Of a stretch of DNA of 58,625 bases, positions 45,497 to 54,420 are shown piece after piece; position 1 is the first letter of the stretch, and each line of letters opens with the position of its first letter. The DNA comes from Neomoorella thermoacetica. GTDB taxonomy: Bacteria > Bacillota > DSM-521 > Neomoorellales > Neomoorellaceae. The notes under the pieces are model-generated. The model was not told the DNA's origin. It worked only from the letters and a program-made list of their open reading frames with translations, and ran no database searches. Where the stretch lies: NCBI RefSeq assembly GCF_001875325.1, contig NZ_MDDC01000018.1, positions 1-58,625 on the forward strand, read 5' to 3'. A program made the position numbers and the translations under genes.

Positions 45497-46735
45497 GTGC
45501 AGAAACTTACAGCGATACTGCTGGCCCTACTCCTGGCCCTGGGATGGGGGCCGGGATTATTGATGGCAGCTGAACCGGCGGATGGGGCCGGAAACGAAGC
45601 CGCGCCGGTCACCGGGCAGCCAGGTGAAGTCCCGGCGACGGCAGGCGCGGCAGCGGGGCCGGGAGATATCAATGCCAAGGGCGCCATCCTCATGGACCCC
45701 CAGACAGGGGAAATCCTCTGGGAGAAGAACTCCCATGCCCATTATTATCCGGCCAGCATGACCAAACTCATGACCATGGTCGTAGCGATGGATATGGTGG
45801 CCAACGGCCAGGCCACCCTGGATGAACCGGTCCAGGTGAGCGAGCGGGCCGAAAGCTTTGGCGGGTCGGAGGTCTTCCTGGCCGTAGGCGAGACCTTTCC
45901 CCTGGAGCAGATGCTCATCGCCATTGCCGTGGCCTCGGCCAACGACGCGGCAGTAGCGGTGGCCGAGCATCTGGCGGGTTCAGAGGAAGCCTTCGTGGCC
46001 ATGATGAACGCCAAGGCCAGGGAACTGGGCCTCAAGGACACCCATTTCGCCAACTGCCACGGCCTCCATGACGAACAGAATTATACCTCAGCCTATGATA
46101 TGGCCGTAATTGCCCGTTACGCCCTGAAGTACCCCAAAATCCGCGAGTGGACCTCCATCAAGCGCTATACCCTGCGTAAAGATCCCCTGACCATCCTGGA
46201 TACCACCAACAAGATGCTCTACTGGTACCCGGGAACGGACGGGTTTAAGACCGGCTTCACCGACGCTGCCGGGTTGAACCTGGTCTCAACGGTGGAGAGG
46301 GACGGTCTGCGCCTGGTCGCCGTGGTCATGGGCGTCGAGACGCCCCAGGGGCATTTTACCGAATCTATGAAGCTGTACAACTGGGCCTTTAAACAGTGGG
46401 CCTTCAAGGAGTTATACGGCCCGGGCCAGGTAGTGGCCAGCATCCCGGTGGGCAAGGGCCAGGTGGAGCAGGTAAAGATTGTTACGACCGGGAAGGCCGG
46501 TGCCCGGATAAGTCGCCTCCGGGGTAAGGCTGAGGGCGTGACCACCAAAGTCGAACTGCCGGGTATTATCAACGCCCCGGTGAAGGAGGGGCAGGTTGTC
46601 GGCCAGCTGCAGGTCCTTAGGGATGGGCAGGTGATCGATAAAGTACAGCTGGTGACGCAACAAAAGGTGGCTAAAGCCTCCCTGGGCCAGGAGATTGTCC
46701 GGGTTATCCGGGCCGTATTCACCATTCGACAATAA
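45497..46735 (+). CDS. dacF: D-alanyl-D-alanine carboxypeptidase DacF
   Basis: 412 aa penicillin-binding protein. Signal peptide (LTAILLALLLALGWGPGLLMA), acyl-serine motif ASMTKL, SAND for SxN and FKTGFT for KTG, then a C-terminal beta-rich PBP5-like domain and a membrane-binding helix. Trims the terminal D-Ala of peptidoglycan. Placement directly before spoIIAA-spoIIAB-sigF identifies it as DacF, which acts in the forespore. GTG start. Confidence 0.92.
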   Translation: MQKLTAILLALLLALGWGPGLLMAAEPADGAGNEAAPVTGQPGEVPATAGAAAGPGDINAKGAILMDPQTGEILWEKNSHAHYYPASMTKLMTMVVAMDMVANGQATLDEPVQVSERAESFGGSEVFLAVGETFPLEQMLIAIAVASANDAAVAVAEHLAGSEEAFVAMMNAKARELGLKDTHFANCHGLHDEQNYTSAYDMAVIARYALKYPKIREWTSIKRYTLRKDPLTILDTTNKMLYWYPGTDGFKTGFTDAAGLNLVSTVERDGLRLVAVVMGVETPQGHFTESMKLYNWAFKQWAFKELYGPGQVVASIPVGKGQVEQVKIVTTGKAGARISRLRGKAEGVTTKVELPGIINAPVKEGQVVGQLQVLRDGQVIDKVQLVTQQKVAKASLGQEIVRVIRAVFTIRQ

Positions 46736-46750
46736 TTTTGCCATTATTTA

Positions 46751-46778
46751 GCAGGAAGAAGGCGAGGCCGTAGCGAAT
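46751..46778 (+). promoter_or_regulatory. Candidate sigma-H promoter of the spoIIA operon
   Basis: GCAGGAAGA (46751-46759) matches RNAGGAWWW except one base; AGCGAAT (46772-46778) matches RNNGAAT fully; spacer 12 bp. spoIIA is sigma-H dependent in Bacillus subtilis. The start point would fall near 46785. Confidence 0.6.
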
Positions 46779-46779
46779 T

Positions 46780-46813
46780 AACCCCTTCGGAAACCTTGAC
46801 GAGGGGGTTTTTA
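46780..46813 (+). terminator. Terminator of dacF that also covers the spoIIAA ribosome site
   Basis: AACCCCTT (46780-46787) pairs with AGGGGGTT (46802-46809, one G-U) and TTTTA follows. The right arm contains AGGGGG, the apparent ribosome site of spoIIAA (TTG 46816), so the hairpin both ends dacF transcripts and would mask that site on read-through RNA. Confidence 0.75.
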
Positions 46814-46815
46814 GT

Positions 46816-47157
46816 TTGCAGGTATTCTTTAGCATGGAGGGCAAAGAACTCCAGGCCCGCATCAAGGGTGAAGTAGACCTGGAGACCGCCGACCAGCTGC
46901 GTCAGGAGTTAGAGGCCAGCCTGGAACATGCCCGGCCCGAGGTCCTGCTCCTGGACCTGGCAGGCGTGACCTTTATGGACAGTTCGGGCCTGGGAGTCAT
47001 CCTGGGCCGTTACCGGCATTTACAGAAACAGGGGGGCAGGATTATCCTCTACCGGCCCCAGCCCCAGGTGCGCCGCCTCCTGGAACTCTCCGGCCTGGGG
47101 AAAATTATGACTATAGAAACCGGGGAAGGGTTGAGCGAGCAGGGGGAGATTGACTGA
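46816..47157 (+). CDS. spoIIAA: Anti-sigma F factor antagonist SpoIIAA
   Basis: 113 aa STAS-domain protein. The phosphorylation site is Ser56/Ser57 in FMDSSGLGVILGRYRHL. Unphosphorylated SpoIIAA frees sigma F from SpoIIAB. TTG start has AGGGGG eight bases ahead. Overlaps spoIIAB by one base. Confidence 0.95.
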   Translation: MQVFFSMEGKELQARIKGEVDLETADQLRQELEASLEHARPEVLLLDLAGVTFMDSSGLGVILGRYRHLQKQGGRIILYRPQPQVRRLLELSGLGKIMTIETGEGLSEQGEID

Positions 47158-47603
47158 TGGCCGGCCAGGAACAGGTGGAAAACAGCATGGCCCTGGAGTT
47201 TTTGAGCCTGCCGGAGAACGTTGGCCTGGCCCGGGTGGCGGTGGCCACCTTTGCCGCCCAGGTGGATATGACCCTGAATGAACTGGAAGAGATCAAGGTG
47301 GCCGTTTCCGAGGCCGTTTCCAATGCCATTATTCACGGCTACGAGGGCAAGCCCCGAGGAACGGTGCGGGTCACGGCCGAACACACCGCCGCCGGCCTGG
47401 TGATTACTGTCACCGACCAGGGTCGGGGCATCCAGGATGTAGCCCTGGCCATGCAGCCGGCCTACTCCACCGACCCGGAACGGATGGGCCTGGGTTTTGC
47501 CTTTATGCAGTCCTTTATGGACGAGGTAGAAGTGACCTCGGAGGTCAACCGGGGAACCACGGTCAGGATGTTGAAGGTCCTCAAGAAAGGGGGAGCAGAG
47601 TGA
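47157..47603 (+). CDS. spoIIAB: Anti-sigma F factor SpoIIAB
   Basis: 148 aa GHKL-type kinase that holds sigma F and phosphorylates SpoIIAA. N box EAVSNAIIHGYEGKPRG, G1 box VTDQGRGIQDV and G2 GLGFAFMQSFMDEVEV are visible. Start overlaps the spoIIAA stop (TGATGG). A GC-rich palindrome (47612-47626) separates it from sigF. Confidence 0.95.
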   Translation: MAGQEQVENSMALEFLSLPENVGLARVAVATFAAQVDMTLNELEEIKVAVSEAVSNAIIHGYEGKPRGTVRVTAEHTAAGLVITVTDQGRGIQDVALAMQPAYSTDPERMGLGFAFMQSFMDEVEVTSEVNRGTTVRMLKVLKKGGAE

Positions 47604-47648
47604 TGGAGGGCTGCCCGGTAACCGGGCGGTTGAGGTGGCGGTGAAGAA

Positions 47649-48446
47649 ATGCGCCTGTCGGAAATGAATCTCCCCCGCTTTCCCCTCCTGTCCGAAGCCG
47701 AGACGGATGAGTTGTTGCGCCGGGCCAAGGCAGGGGATAAGGAGGCCCGGGAGCGGCTGATTAACTGTAACCTGAAGCTCGTTTTTAATCTGGTGCAACG
47801 CTTCGAGAAACGTAATTATGACCTGGAAGATCTCTTCCAGATCGGAACCATCGGGCTCATCAAGGCCATTGATAAGTTTGACTTAAGCTATAAGGTGCGG
47901 TTTTCCACTTATGCCGTACCCATGATCCTGGGGGAAATCCGGCGCTTTTTGCGGGATGACAGCGCCGTCAAGGTCAGTCGTTCCTTAAAGGAAACGGCCT
48001 TTAAAGTCAACCGCACCCGGGAGGAACTGGCCAAGAAATTCGGCCGGGAACCGGCCATCGGCGAGATAGCCGAGGCCCTGGACCTCTCCCGGGAGGAGAT
48101 TATAGCCGCCCTGGAAGCCGTGCAGATGCCTAGTTCCATCCACGACACCGTCTACCAGGACGACGGCGACCCCATCTACGTTCTCGACCAGCTGGCCTCC
48201 GAAGACGGGGAGGAACCGGAGTGGCTGGATAAGATTGCCCTGAAGGAGGTCCTGCGCCAGTTGCCGGAAAAACACCGGCGGGTGCTGGTCCTGCGTTTCT
48301 TCCAGGATAAAACCCAGGCGGAAGTGGCGGCCAGGATGGGGCTCTCCCAGGTACAGATCTCCCGCATTGAGCGCCAGGCCCTGCAAAGAATTAGGGAACT
48401 GCTCCAGGCGGAAGGGGAGGGGGATAGCATTCCCCGCGGATATTAG
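47649..48446 (+). CDS. sigF: RNA polymerase sigma-F factor
   Basis: 265 aa sigma-70 family factor, the first forespore-specific sigma. Region 2 (FNLVQRFEKRNYDLEDLFQI with IGLIKAIDKFDLSYKVRFST), region 3 and region 4 (EVAARMGLSQVQISRIERQ) are complete. Third gene of the spoIIA operon. Length is slightly more than the Bacillus protein, with an extra acidic segment around residues 175-190. Confidence 0.95.
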   Translation: MRLSEMNLPRFPLLSEAETDELLRRAKAGDKEARERLINCNLKLVFNLVQRFEKRNYDLEDLFQIGTIGLIKAIDKFDLSYKVRFSTYAVPMILGEIRRFLRDDSAVKVSRSLKETAFKVNRTREELAKKFGREPAIGEIAEALDLSREEIIAALEAVQMPSSIHDTVYQDDGDPIYVLDQLASEDGEEPEWLDKIALKEVLRQLPEKHRRVLVLRFFQDKTQAEVAARMGLSQVQISRIERQALQRIRELLQAEGEGDSIPRGY

Positions 48447-48632
48447 TGGCCGGAGTTGAAAAGAGAAAATAACGACCCGGGTCGACGTCGATGTGCTCAC
48501 TTATGGTCGCCACGGTGGCAAGATGATTAAGGCTTAACATGGGAGTAACCAGCAGGGAAAAATACTGGTACGCCGAATAATCAACATCAAAGCCTGTGAA
48601 TAAAAAAGAGGTTTGGAAGGGAGTGATACTAA

Positions 48633-49034
48633 ATGACAGGCAAAATAGTAGTTGCAACCAATCAGGCGCCGGCAGCCATCGGGCCCTACTCCCAGGCCAT
48701 TAGAATAGGCAACTTGATTTTTACCTCCGGCCAAATACCCCTTGACCCGGCGAGCGGCCAGATCGTCGACGGTGGGGCGGCCGAGCAGACAGCCAGGGTA
48801 ATGGCCAATTTGCAGGCCGTCCTGGCCGCCGCCGGGGCCGGCCTGGAGGATGTTGTCAAAACTACCGTATATATAAAAGATATGAATGACTTTAACACTA
48901 TCAACGAGGTTTACGGGCGCTACTTTAATCAGGAACCCCCGGCCCGTTCCTGCGTAGAGGTGGCCCGCTTGCCTAAAAATGTACTGGTAGAGATCGAGGC
49001 GGTGGCGGTTGCCGGGAATAATGGAGGCCGGTAA
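48633..49034 (+). CDS. ridA: RidA family enamine/imine deaminase
   Basis: 133 aa. Signature [20 protein letters not shown] at the N-terminus and [19 protein letters not shown] with the substrate-binding Arg near the C-terminus. Removes reactive enamines formed by PLP enzymes. ATG preceded by GGAAGGGAGTGA. Confidence 0.94.
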   Translation: MTGKIVVATNQAPAAIGPYSQAIRIGNLIFTSGQIPLDPASGQIVDGGAAEQTARVMANLQAVLAAAGAGLEDVVKTTVYIKDMNDFNTINEVYGRYFNQEPPARSCVEVARLPKNVLVEIEAVAVAGNNGGR

Positions 49035-49035
49035 A

Positions 49036-49431
49036 ATGCTTTTTACCTTCGAGCTTCAGACCCAGGCTCAAGAGGCGATGATTGATATTACCCATCTGGC
49101 TGCAAAAGCGATAAAGGAAGCGGGCATCAAAGAGGGCTCCTGCCTGGTCTATGTACCCCATACCACGGCCGGGGTAACTATTAATGAAAACGCCGACCCG
49201 GATGTGGTAACCGATATCCTCGCGGCCCTGGCGAAAATCGTCCCGGCTGGCGGTCACCGTCACGGGGAAGGCAATTCCCCGGCCCATATCAAGGCTTCCC
49301 TCATGGGCAGTAACCAGACGGTAGTCATCCATGAGGGCCGCCTGGTTCTGGGTACCTGGCAGGGTATTTATTTTTGCGAATTTGATGGCCCCCGCCGGCG
49401 CAAGGTCCATATCAAGGTGCGGGAAGGATGA
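49036..49431 (+). CDS. YjbQ/UPF0047 family protein
   Basis: 131 aa. Signature VYVPHTTAGVTINENADPDV and HRHGEGNSPAHIKASLMG, then WQGIYFCEFDGPRRRKV, typical of the YjbQ (UPF0047) family, some of which have weak thiamine-phosphate synthase activity. ATG 49036 has ATGGAGG nine bases ahead. It is 1 bp behind ridA, so they share a transcript. Confidence 0.9.
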   Translation: MLFTFELQTQAQEAMIDITHLAAKAIKEAGIKEGSCLVYVPHTTAGVTINENADPDVVTDILAALAKIVPAGGHRHGEGNSPAHIKASLMGSNQTVVIHEGRLVLGTWQGIYFCEFDGPRRRKVHIKVREG

Positions 49432-49498
49432 TTTGCCCGGCCCTATTATTTAGCGCGGAACATAATCAAATAACCGGGTCGGTATTTTTAAAATCTGT

Positions 49499-49524
49499 AA
49501 AGCCCCGGCGACGTCCGGGGCTTT
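49499..49524. terminator. Bidirectional terminator between yjbQ-like and dodecin genes
   Basis: A perfect 10 bp stem (AAAGCCCCGG with CCGGGGCTTT, 6-base loop) with A/T on each side, placed between convergent genes. Confidence 0.85.
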
Positions 49525-49528
49525 AGCA

Positions 49529-49738
49529 TTAAAGATCTGCGCTGTGGTCGGCGTAGGCGATCTTTACATTGGCCTTGAACTCGGACAGCTTGCCGTCCTT
49601 GACGTTGGCTGTCAGGTTGTAGACCTCTACGCCGGAGATGTTACCGATGTCGCGGCTGGCTTCGGCCACGGCCTTTTGAACGGCGTCCTTCCAGTTGTTA
49701 GGAGATTCGCCCACCAGTTCTACTACTTTGACGTGCAA
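49529..49738 (-). CDS. Dodecin flavin-storage protein
   Basis: 69 aa. The pattern KVVELVGESPNNWKDAVQKA and ISGVEVYNLTANVKDGKL is that of dodecins, small dodecameric proteins that bind flavin or CoA in the cytoplasm. Ribosome site GGAGGG upstream on the minus strand. Complete and monocistronic. Confidence 0.92.
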   Translation of the reverse strand: MHVKVVELVGESPNNWKDAVQKAVAEASRDIGNISGVEVYNLTANVKDGKLSEFKANVKIAYADHSADL

Positions 49739-50016
49739 AAGAAGCCCTCCCTTCCTCGGATTAGATTCTTATTTGCAACTTTATTATTCCACCGCCAGTC
49801 ATAATAATCCCATTCCTGAGGGCATAGTGGGCGGGAACTATCTTTATTTTAGAATTATATAATTTTTAAATAAATAACATATACCGGGAGATGCCTCCAG
49901 GTCAATTTTCCTTGCGCCAGCCCCGTCCGGCCCTCGAGGGTTTTTGCGGTGGCTGAAAAACTGCAAATATAGTACAATGATTTTATGGCTTCAACAGGAA
50001 AGGGGAAGGGCTCCAA

Positions 50017-50793
50017 ATGGAAAGAAGTGAGAAGATAGTACGTTTTATCGCTGGGGGTGAGGTCTTTTACGGACGCCTGGAAGGGGAGAAAATCCTGGCC
50101 CTGGAGGGCGAAATCTTTGGCCCCTGCCGGGAAAGCGGTCGCCAATTTAGCCTGGATGAAGTCCGCCTCCTGGCCCCCTGCCGGCCGGGCAAGGCCGTGT
50201 GTGTGGGTTTGAATTACCGCAACCATATTACCGAGATGGGGGAGAAGTTCCCGGAGGAACCGGTGCTCTTTATCAAACCGTCCACCAGCGTCATCGGCCC
50301 CGGGGAGGCGATTATTTACTGGCCCATGGTGGGCCGGCTGGATTATGAAGCCGAACTGGCGGTGGTTATCGGCCGCGAGGCCCACAACGTCGAGGAAGGA
50401 GAGGCGGCAGACTATATTTTTGGCTACACCGTAGCCAATGATGTTACGGCCCGCGACCTGCAGCAGAAGGATGGCCAGTGGACCAGGGCCAAAGGTTTCG
50501 ACACCTTCCTTCCCTGCGGTCCCTGGATCGCCCGGGGTATAGACGCCGGCGACTTGCGGGTCCAGGCCTTCCTGAACGGGGAGTTGAAGCAGGACGGGCG
50601 TACCTCCCAGCTGATCTTCCCGGTACCCAGGCTGGTCAGTTTTATCTCCCGGGTGATGACCCTCCAGCCGGGGGACCTGATCCTCACCGGCACCCCAGCA
50701 GGTGTGGGCCCCATGCAGGTGGGCGATACTATAGAAATCAGGGTGGAAAACATCGGCAGCCTGGTCAATAGGGTCGCCGCACCGGTGGTATAA
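50017..50793 (+). CDS. Fumarylacetoacetate hydrolase family protein
   Basis: 258 aa. Metal-binding Glu residues in LDYEAELAVVIGRE, Asp in ANDVTARDLQQKDGQW, and RAKGFDTFLPCGPW are intact, with LTGTPAGVGPM near the end. Family members act as acylpyruvase, oxaloacetate decarboxylase/tautomerase or hydroxyheptadienedioate isomerase. Closeness to pyruvate and oxaloacetate metabolism is suggestive only. Exact substrate unknown. Confidence 0.88.
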   Translation: MERSEKIVRFIAGGEVFYGRLEGEKILALEGEIFGPCRESGRQFSLDEVRLLAPCRPGKAVCVGLNYRNHITEMGEKFPEEPVLFIKPSTSVIGPGEAIIYWPMVGRLDYEAELAVVIGREAHNVEEGEAADYIFGYTVANDVTARDLQQKDGQWTRAKGFDTFLPCGPWIARGIDAGDLRVQAFLNGELKQDGRTSQLIFPVPRLVSFISRVMTLQPGDLILTGTPAGVGPMQVGDTIEIRVENIGSLVNRVAAPVV

Positions 50794-51254
50794 TTCGACT
50801 ATAGTACGTGGTGGTCCGGGGAGAGGCACCATGGTTTTTTGGAGGACGGCAGTTCCCTGAAAGGCCGTTCGGGCCGGTGGGAGCGCGACGGCGGCGGCCG
50901 CCGGCACCGGGGAAAAGCCGGCAGCCGGGGGCGAGGAGCTTTCGCCGGTGCTCCCCCGGGACCCGGGCACATTCTGGCGGGCGGGCCCGGAGCTGCCCCT
51001 TTTCCAGGTCAAATCGCACCGCCAGCCATACCCCGGCCGTTTTAAAACGCCTGGGCCTGCCGCCCCCGGAGCCTTACGCCCGGGAATTGCAGCTACTGCT
51101 GGCCAGCTATTACCAGGAGATCTCTCCCCGGGCCTAAAAAGAGGCTTATGCCTGGGCCCGGAGACCGGTTCCTGGCTGGCGGTCGAAAAAACCTTTACAA
51201 ACGCCCGGGCGGGTTGAATAATAAAAGCTAGCAATATATCTGGAGGGATTTAAA
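50794..51254 (+). pseudogene. Gene-poor GC-rich stretch with a probable gene relic
   Basis: The 461 bp between two good genes has no convincing complete gene. The only protein-like piece is the end of a frame closing at 51137 (VLKRLGLPPPEPYARELQLL then LASYYQEISPRA); upstream the same frame turns into Arg/Gly/Pro-rich nonsense, and neighbouring frames are no better. I take it as the decayed C-terminus of an unidentified gene. Confidence 0.35.
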
Positions 51255-52445
51255 ATGCAACTTGCCCAGCGGGCTGCCGGTATCAGTCCTTCACCCACCC
51301 TGGCCATTGACGCCCAGGCCAAAGCCATGAAGGCTAAAGGGGTGAAGGTAATTAACTTCAGCGCCGGTGAGCCTGATTTTGGTACACCGGAGCATATCAA
51401 ACAGGCAGCCGTCGACGCCCTGGCAGCCGGCTTTACCCGTTACACGCCGGTAGCCGGGATACCTGAACTGCGCCAGGCAATATGCGCCAGCCTGGCTGCC
51501 CGGGGGGTGACCTATGAACCGGCAGATATCGTCGTCTCCTGCGGCGCCAAGCATTCCCTGTATAACGCCATGCAGGTTTTACTTAACGATGGGGATGAGG
51601 TGATCCTCAGCGCCCCCTTCTGGGTAAGCTACTACGAGCAGGTTAAACTCGCCGGTGGTGTCCCGGTGGTAGTGACCACCGGTCCCGACACCGGCTTTAA
51701 GTTGACGCCCGGGCTCCTGGAAGCAGCCATTACCCCGCGGACCAGGCTCTTAATCCTCAACTCGCCCTGTAACCCAACCGGGGCCGTCTACAGCCGGGAG
51801 GAACTGGCCGCCCTGGCTGAAGTGATCGTTGCCCGGGACCTGGTGGTCATTTCCGATGAAATTTACGCCGCCCTCCTCTACGACGGCCTGACCCACACCA
51901 GCATCGCCTCCCTGGCGCCGGAGGTGAAAGAACGGACCATCATCATTGACGGGGTGTCCAAGACCTACGCCATGACCGGCTGGCGGATCGGCTACGCAGC
52001 TGCACCGCGGCCCGTGGCCAAAGCCATGACGGATCTCCAGAGCCACTCGACTTCCAACCCCACCTCCATCGCCCAGAAGGCGGCCGTGGCTGCCCTGACC
52101 GGCAGCCAGGAAGCAGTGGAAATGATGCGCCGCGAGTTTGAACAACGCCGCAACCGCATCCTGGCGGGCCTGCGAGATTTACCGGGTATTGAATGCAACC
52201 AGCCGGGCGGCGCCTTCTACGTCTTCCCCTATATCGGCAAGCTGTTCGGCCGCAAATTCCGGGGCCTGGTCCTGGGTAACTCCACCGATGTCGCTACAGC
52301 CCTGCTGAATGAATTCCAGGTGGCGGTGGTGCCGGGTGTCGCCTTTGGCGCCGAACCCTACCTGCGCCTCTCCTATGCCACCTCCATGGACCAGATCGAA
52401 GCCGGCCTGGAGAGACTCCGGGCCTTTGTAACCGAACTGGAATAG
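51255..52445 (+). CDS. aspC: Aspartate aminotransferase, class I/II
   Basis: 396 aa PLP enzyme. PLP lysine in DGVSKTYAMTGWRIGYAA, substrate Arg near the C-terminus in EPYLRLSYATSMDQIEAG, and NSPCNPTGAVYSREEL are typical of the Iγ aspartate aminotransferases. Converts aspartate and 2-oxoglutarate to oxaloacetate and glutamate. ATG after TGGAGGG. Confidence 0.92.
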   Translation: MQLAQRAAGISPSPTLAIDAQAKAMKAKGVKVINFSAGEPDFGTPEHIKQAAVDALAAGFTRYTPVAGIPELRQAICASLAARGVTYEPADIVVSCGAKHSLYNAMQVLLNDGDEVILSAPFWVSYYEQVKLAGGVPVVVTTGPDTGFKLTPGLLEAAITPRTRLLILNSPCNPTGAVYSREELAALAEVIVARDLVVISDEIYAALLYDGLTHTSIASLAPEVKERTIIIDGVSKTYAMTGWRIGYAAAPRPVAKAMTDLQSHSTSNPTSIAQKAAVAALTGSQEAVEMMRREFEQRRNRILAGLRDLPGIECNQPGGAFYVFPYIGKLFGRKFRGLVLGNSTDVATALLNEFQVAVVPGVAFGAEPYLRLSYATSMDQIEAGLERLRAFVTELE

Positions 52446-52462
52446 TCCTGCCGGTACTGATC

Positions 52463-52490
52463 AGCCCGGGGCGCCCGGGCTTTTCTTTTT
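52463..52490 (+). terminator. Terminator after the aminotransferase gene
   Basis: AGCCCGGG (52463-52470) and CCCGGGCT (52474-52481) form an 8 bp stem with a 3-base loop, followed by TTTCTTTTT. Confidence 0.88.
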
Positions 52491-52546
52491 GCCGTATTGC
52501 CACCCGGCCGGATGGAGATACTAGGGAAAAGCCTGAGGTGAGAGCC

Positions 52547-53380
52547 ATGCGTCCCCTGTGGAAAGGCGCCATCAGCTTCGGCCTGGTCAATGTGCCGGTG
52601 AAGCTCTACCCGGCCACCGAGAGTAACGACCTCAAGTTCAATTACCTGCATTCCCGTTGTAAAACGCCCATCCAGTATCGGAAGTACTGCCCCTACTGCC
52701 AGGTGGAGGTACCGCCGGAGGAGATAGCACGCGGCTATGAATACGAAAAGGGCAAGTATGTAATCCTGCGGGAAGAAGACCTGGAGGCTATCCCCGCTGA
52801 AAATACCCGGAGCATTAATATCATGGACTTCGTGGACCTGGAGGAGATCGACCCTATCTACTTCTCCCGCTCTTACTACCTGGCCCCGGCCGAGATGGGC
52901 CAGAAGCCTTATCTCCTCTTGAAGAGGGCCATGGAGGAGACGGGCAAGGTGGCCGTCGCCCGGGTAACTATCCGGAGCCGGGAATCCCTGGCGGCAGTCA
53001 GGGTCTATGGCCCGGCCCTGGTAATGAGCATCATGTTTTATCCCCAGGAGGTAAGGCCCGTAACCGGGATGCCGGAAATGGACTTCCAGGTGAATCTCCA
53101 CGAGAACGAGGTGAAGATGGCCGTCACCCTGATTAAGAGCATGGCAACCAGTTTCCAGCCGGAGAAATATACGGACACCCGCCGCCAGGCCTTGCTCCAG
53201 GTCATTGAAGCCAAAATCGCCGGGGAAGAAGTAGAGGCTCCGGCCCGGCCGGAGAACGGGAAGGTAGTCGATCTCATGGAGGCCCTGAAAGCCAGCATCG
53301 AACTGGCCAGGCAGGAGAAGGAGAAAGTGGCTGCCGGCGTCGAAGAACGCAAGCCCCGTCGCCGGCGCAAAACTTCATGA
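52547..53380 (+). CDS. ku: Ku protein for non-homologous end joining
   Basis: 277 aa bacterial Ku homodimer subunit that binds DNA ends. Signature PLWKGAISFGLVNVPVKLYP, GYEYEKGKYVILREEDLEAI and FYPQEVRPVTGMPEMDF are intact; the C-terminus is basic (KPRRRRKTS). ATG 52547 follows TGAGGTGAGAG. Its stop overlaps the ligase ATG, showing the pair acts together. Confidence 0.95.
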   Translation: MRPLWKGAISFGLVNVPVKLYPATESNDLKFNYLHSRCKTPIQYRKYCPYCQVEVPPEEIARGYEYEKGKYVILREEDLEAIPAENTRSINIMDFVDLEEIDPIYFSRSYYLAPAEMGQKPYLLLKRAMEETGKVAVARVTIRSRESLAAVRVYGPALVMSIMFYPQEVRPVTGMPEMDFQVNLHENEVKMAVTLIKSMATSFQPEKYTDTRRQALLQVIEAKIAGEEVEAPARPENGKVVDLMEALKASIELARQEKEKVAAGVEERKPRRRRKTS

Positions 53381-54339
53381 ACACCACCGGAGCCGGCCTG
53401 CCCCTGTTCCAGATCAAGCCTATGCTCGCCGTAACCAGCAGGCCCTTCGATTCCCCTGATTTCCTGTATGAAATAAAATGGGACGGCTATCGCTGCCTGG
53501 CCTACCTGGAGGGGCAAACCATCCTCCAGTCCCGCAACCTCCTGAACATTACCCCCACCTTTCCCGAACTGGCCAGCCTCCACCAGAGGGTAAAAGGGCA
53601 ACCGGCAGTACTGGACGGGGAGATAATCGTCCCCGGGAAGGACGGCAAGCCTTCCTTCAACCTCCTCCAGGAGAGGGGCCGCCTCGGAGACCCCCTCAGA
53701 GTAAGGCAGGCAGCCCGGCGCACGCCGGCTATCTTTGTCGCCTTTGACCTCCTTTACTACCAGGGCGAAAACATTATGCCGGAGCCCCTCCGCCGGCGCA
53801 AAGAAAGGCTCCAGGAAGCAGTAGCGCCGGGGGAGAACCTGGTTGTCTCCAGCTTTATTGAAAACTGCGGTATAAAGTTCTATGAGGCCTGCGTTGGCCG
53901 GGGGCTGGAAGGAGTAATGGCCAAGGAACTGGACAGCCCTTACCTCCCCGGTAAACGCTCACCCCGATGGCGCAAATTCAGGCACACCAGGGCGGGGGAG
54001 TTTATCATTGCCGGCTATGAACCGGGAGCCGGCGGGCGTCTCCTGGGGTCCCTCATCCTGGCGGAATGCCGGGAGGAGCAGCTGGTTTACCGCGGCAAGG
54101 TGGGTACAGGCTTTAACCGGCAGGAGGAAAAGAAGTTGCTGGCAGAGTTGCAGCAGCTACAGCCCGGGCCGAGGCCCTTCAAGGAAAACATCCCGGAGCT
54201 AAGGGAGCCCCGGTGGGTGCAACCCCGGCTGGTTTGTACGGTGGAGTACCTGGAGCTGACCCCGGACGGCCGCCTCCGTCACCCCAGTTACCGCGGCCTG
54301 CGCTGGGATAAGGATCGACGGGAATGCACCTCGTCCTGA
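53377..54339 (+). CDS. ligD: ATP-dependent DNA ligase, LigD ligase-domain type
   Basis: 320 aa. Active-site lysine in EIKWDGYRCLAYL (motif I), motif III FDLLYYQG, motif IV EGVMAKE, and a C-terminal OB fold (FIIAGYEPGAGGRLLGSLIL). It corresponds to the ligase module of LigD without polymerase or phosphoesterase modules. Overlaps ku by 4 bp. Motif V has HTRAGEF where Lys-rich residues are common. Confidence 0.92.
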   Translation: MNTTGAGLPLFQIKPMLAVTSRPFDSPDFLYEIKWDGYRCLAYLEGQTILQSRNLLNITPTFPELASLHQRVKGQPAVLDGEIIVPGKDGKPSFNLLQERGRLGDPLRVRQAARRTPAIFVAFDLLYYQGENIMPEPLRRRKERLQEAVAPGENLVVSSFIENCGIKFYEACVGRGLEGVMAKELDSPYLPGKRSPRWRKFRHTRAGEFIIAGYEPGAGGRLLGSLILAECREEQLVYRGKVGTGFNRQEEKKLLAELQQLQPGPRPFKENIPELREPRWVQPRLVCTVEYLELTPDGRLRHPSYRGLRWDKDRRECTSS

Positions 54340-54420
54340 AGAAGAATTATTAAAAGCAAAACCGCGGTATTTTTGAATCTTTAAGAACCAAATTAATTAT
54401 GGAACGTTATTTTAGAATCA

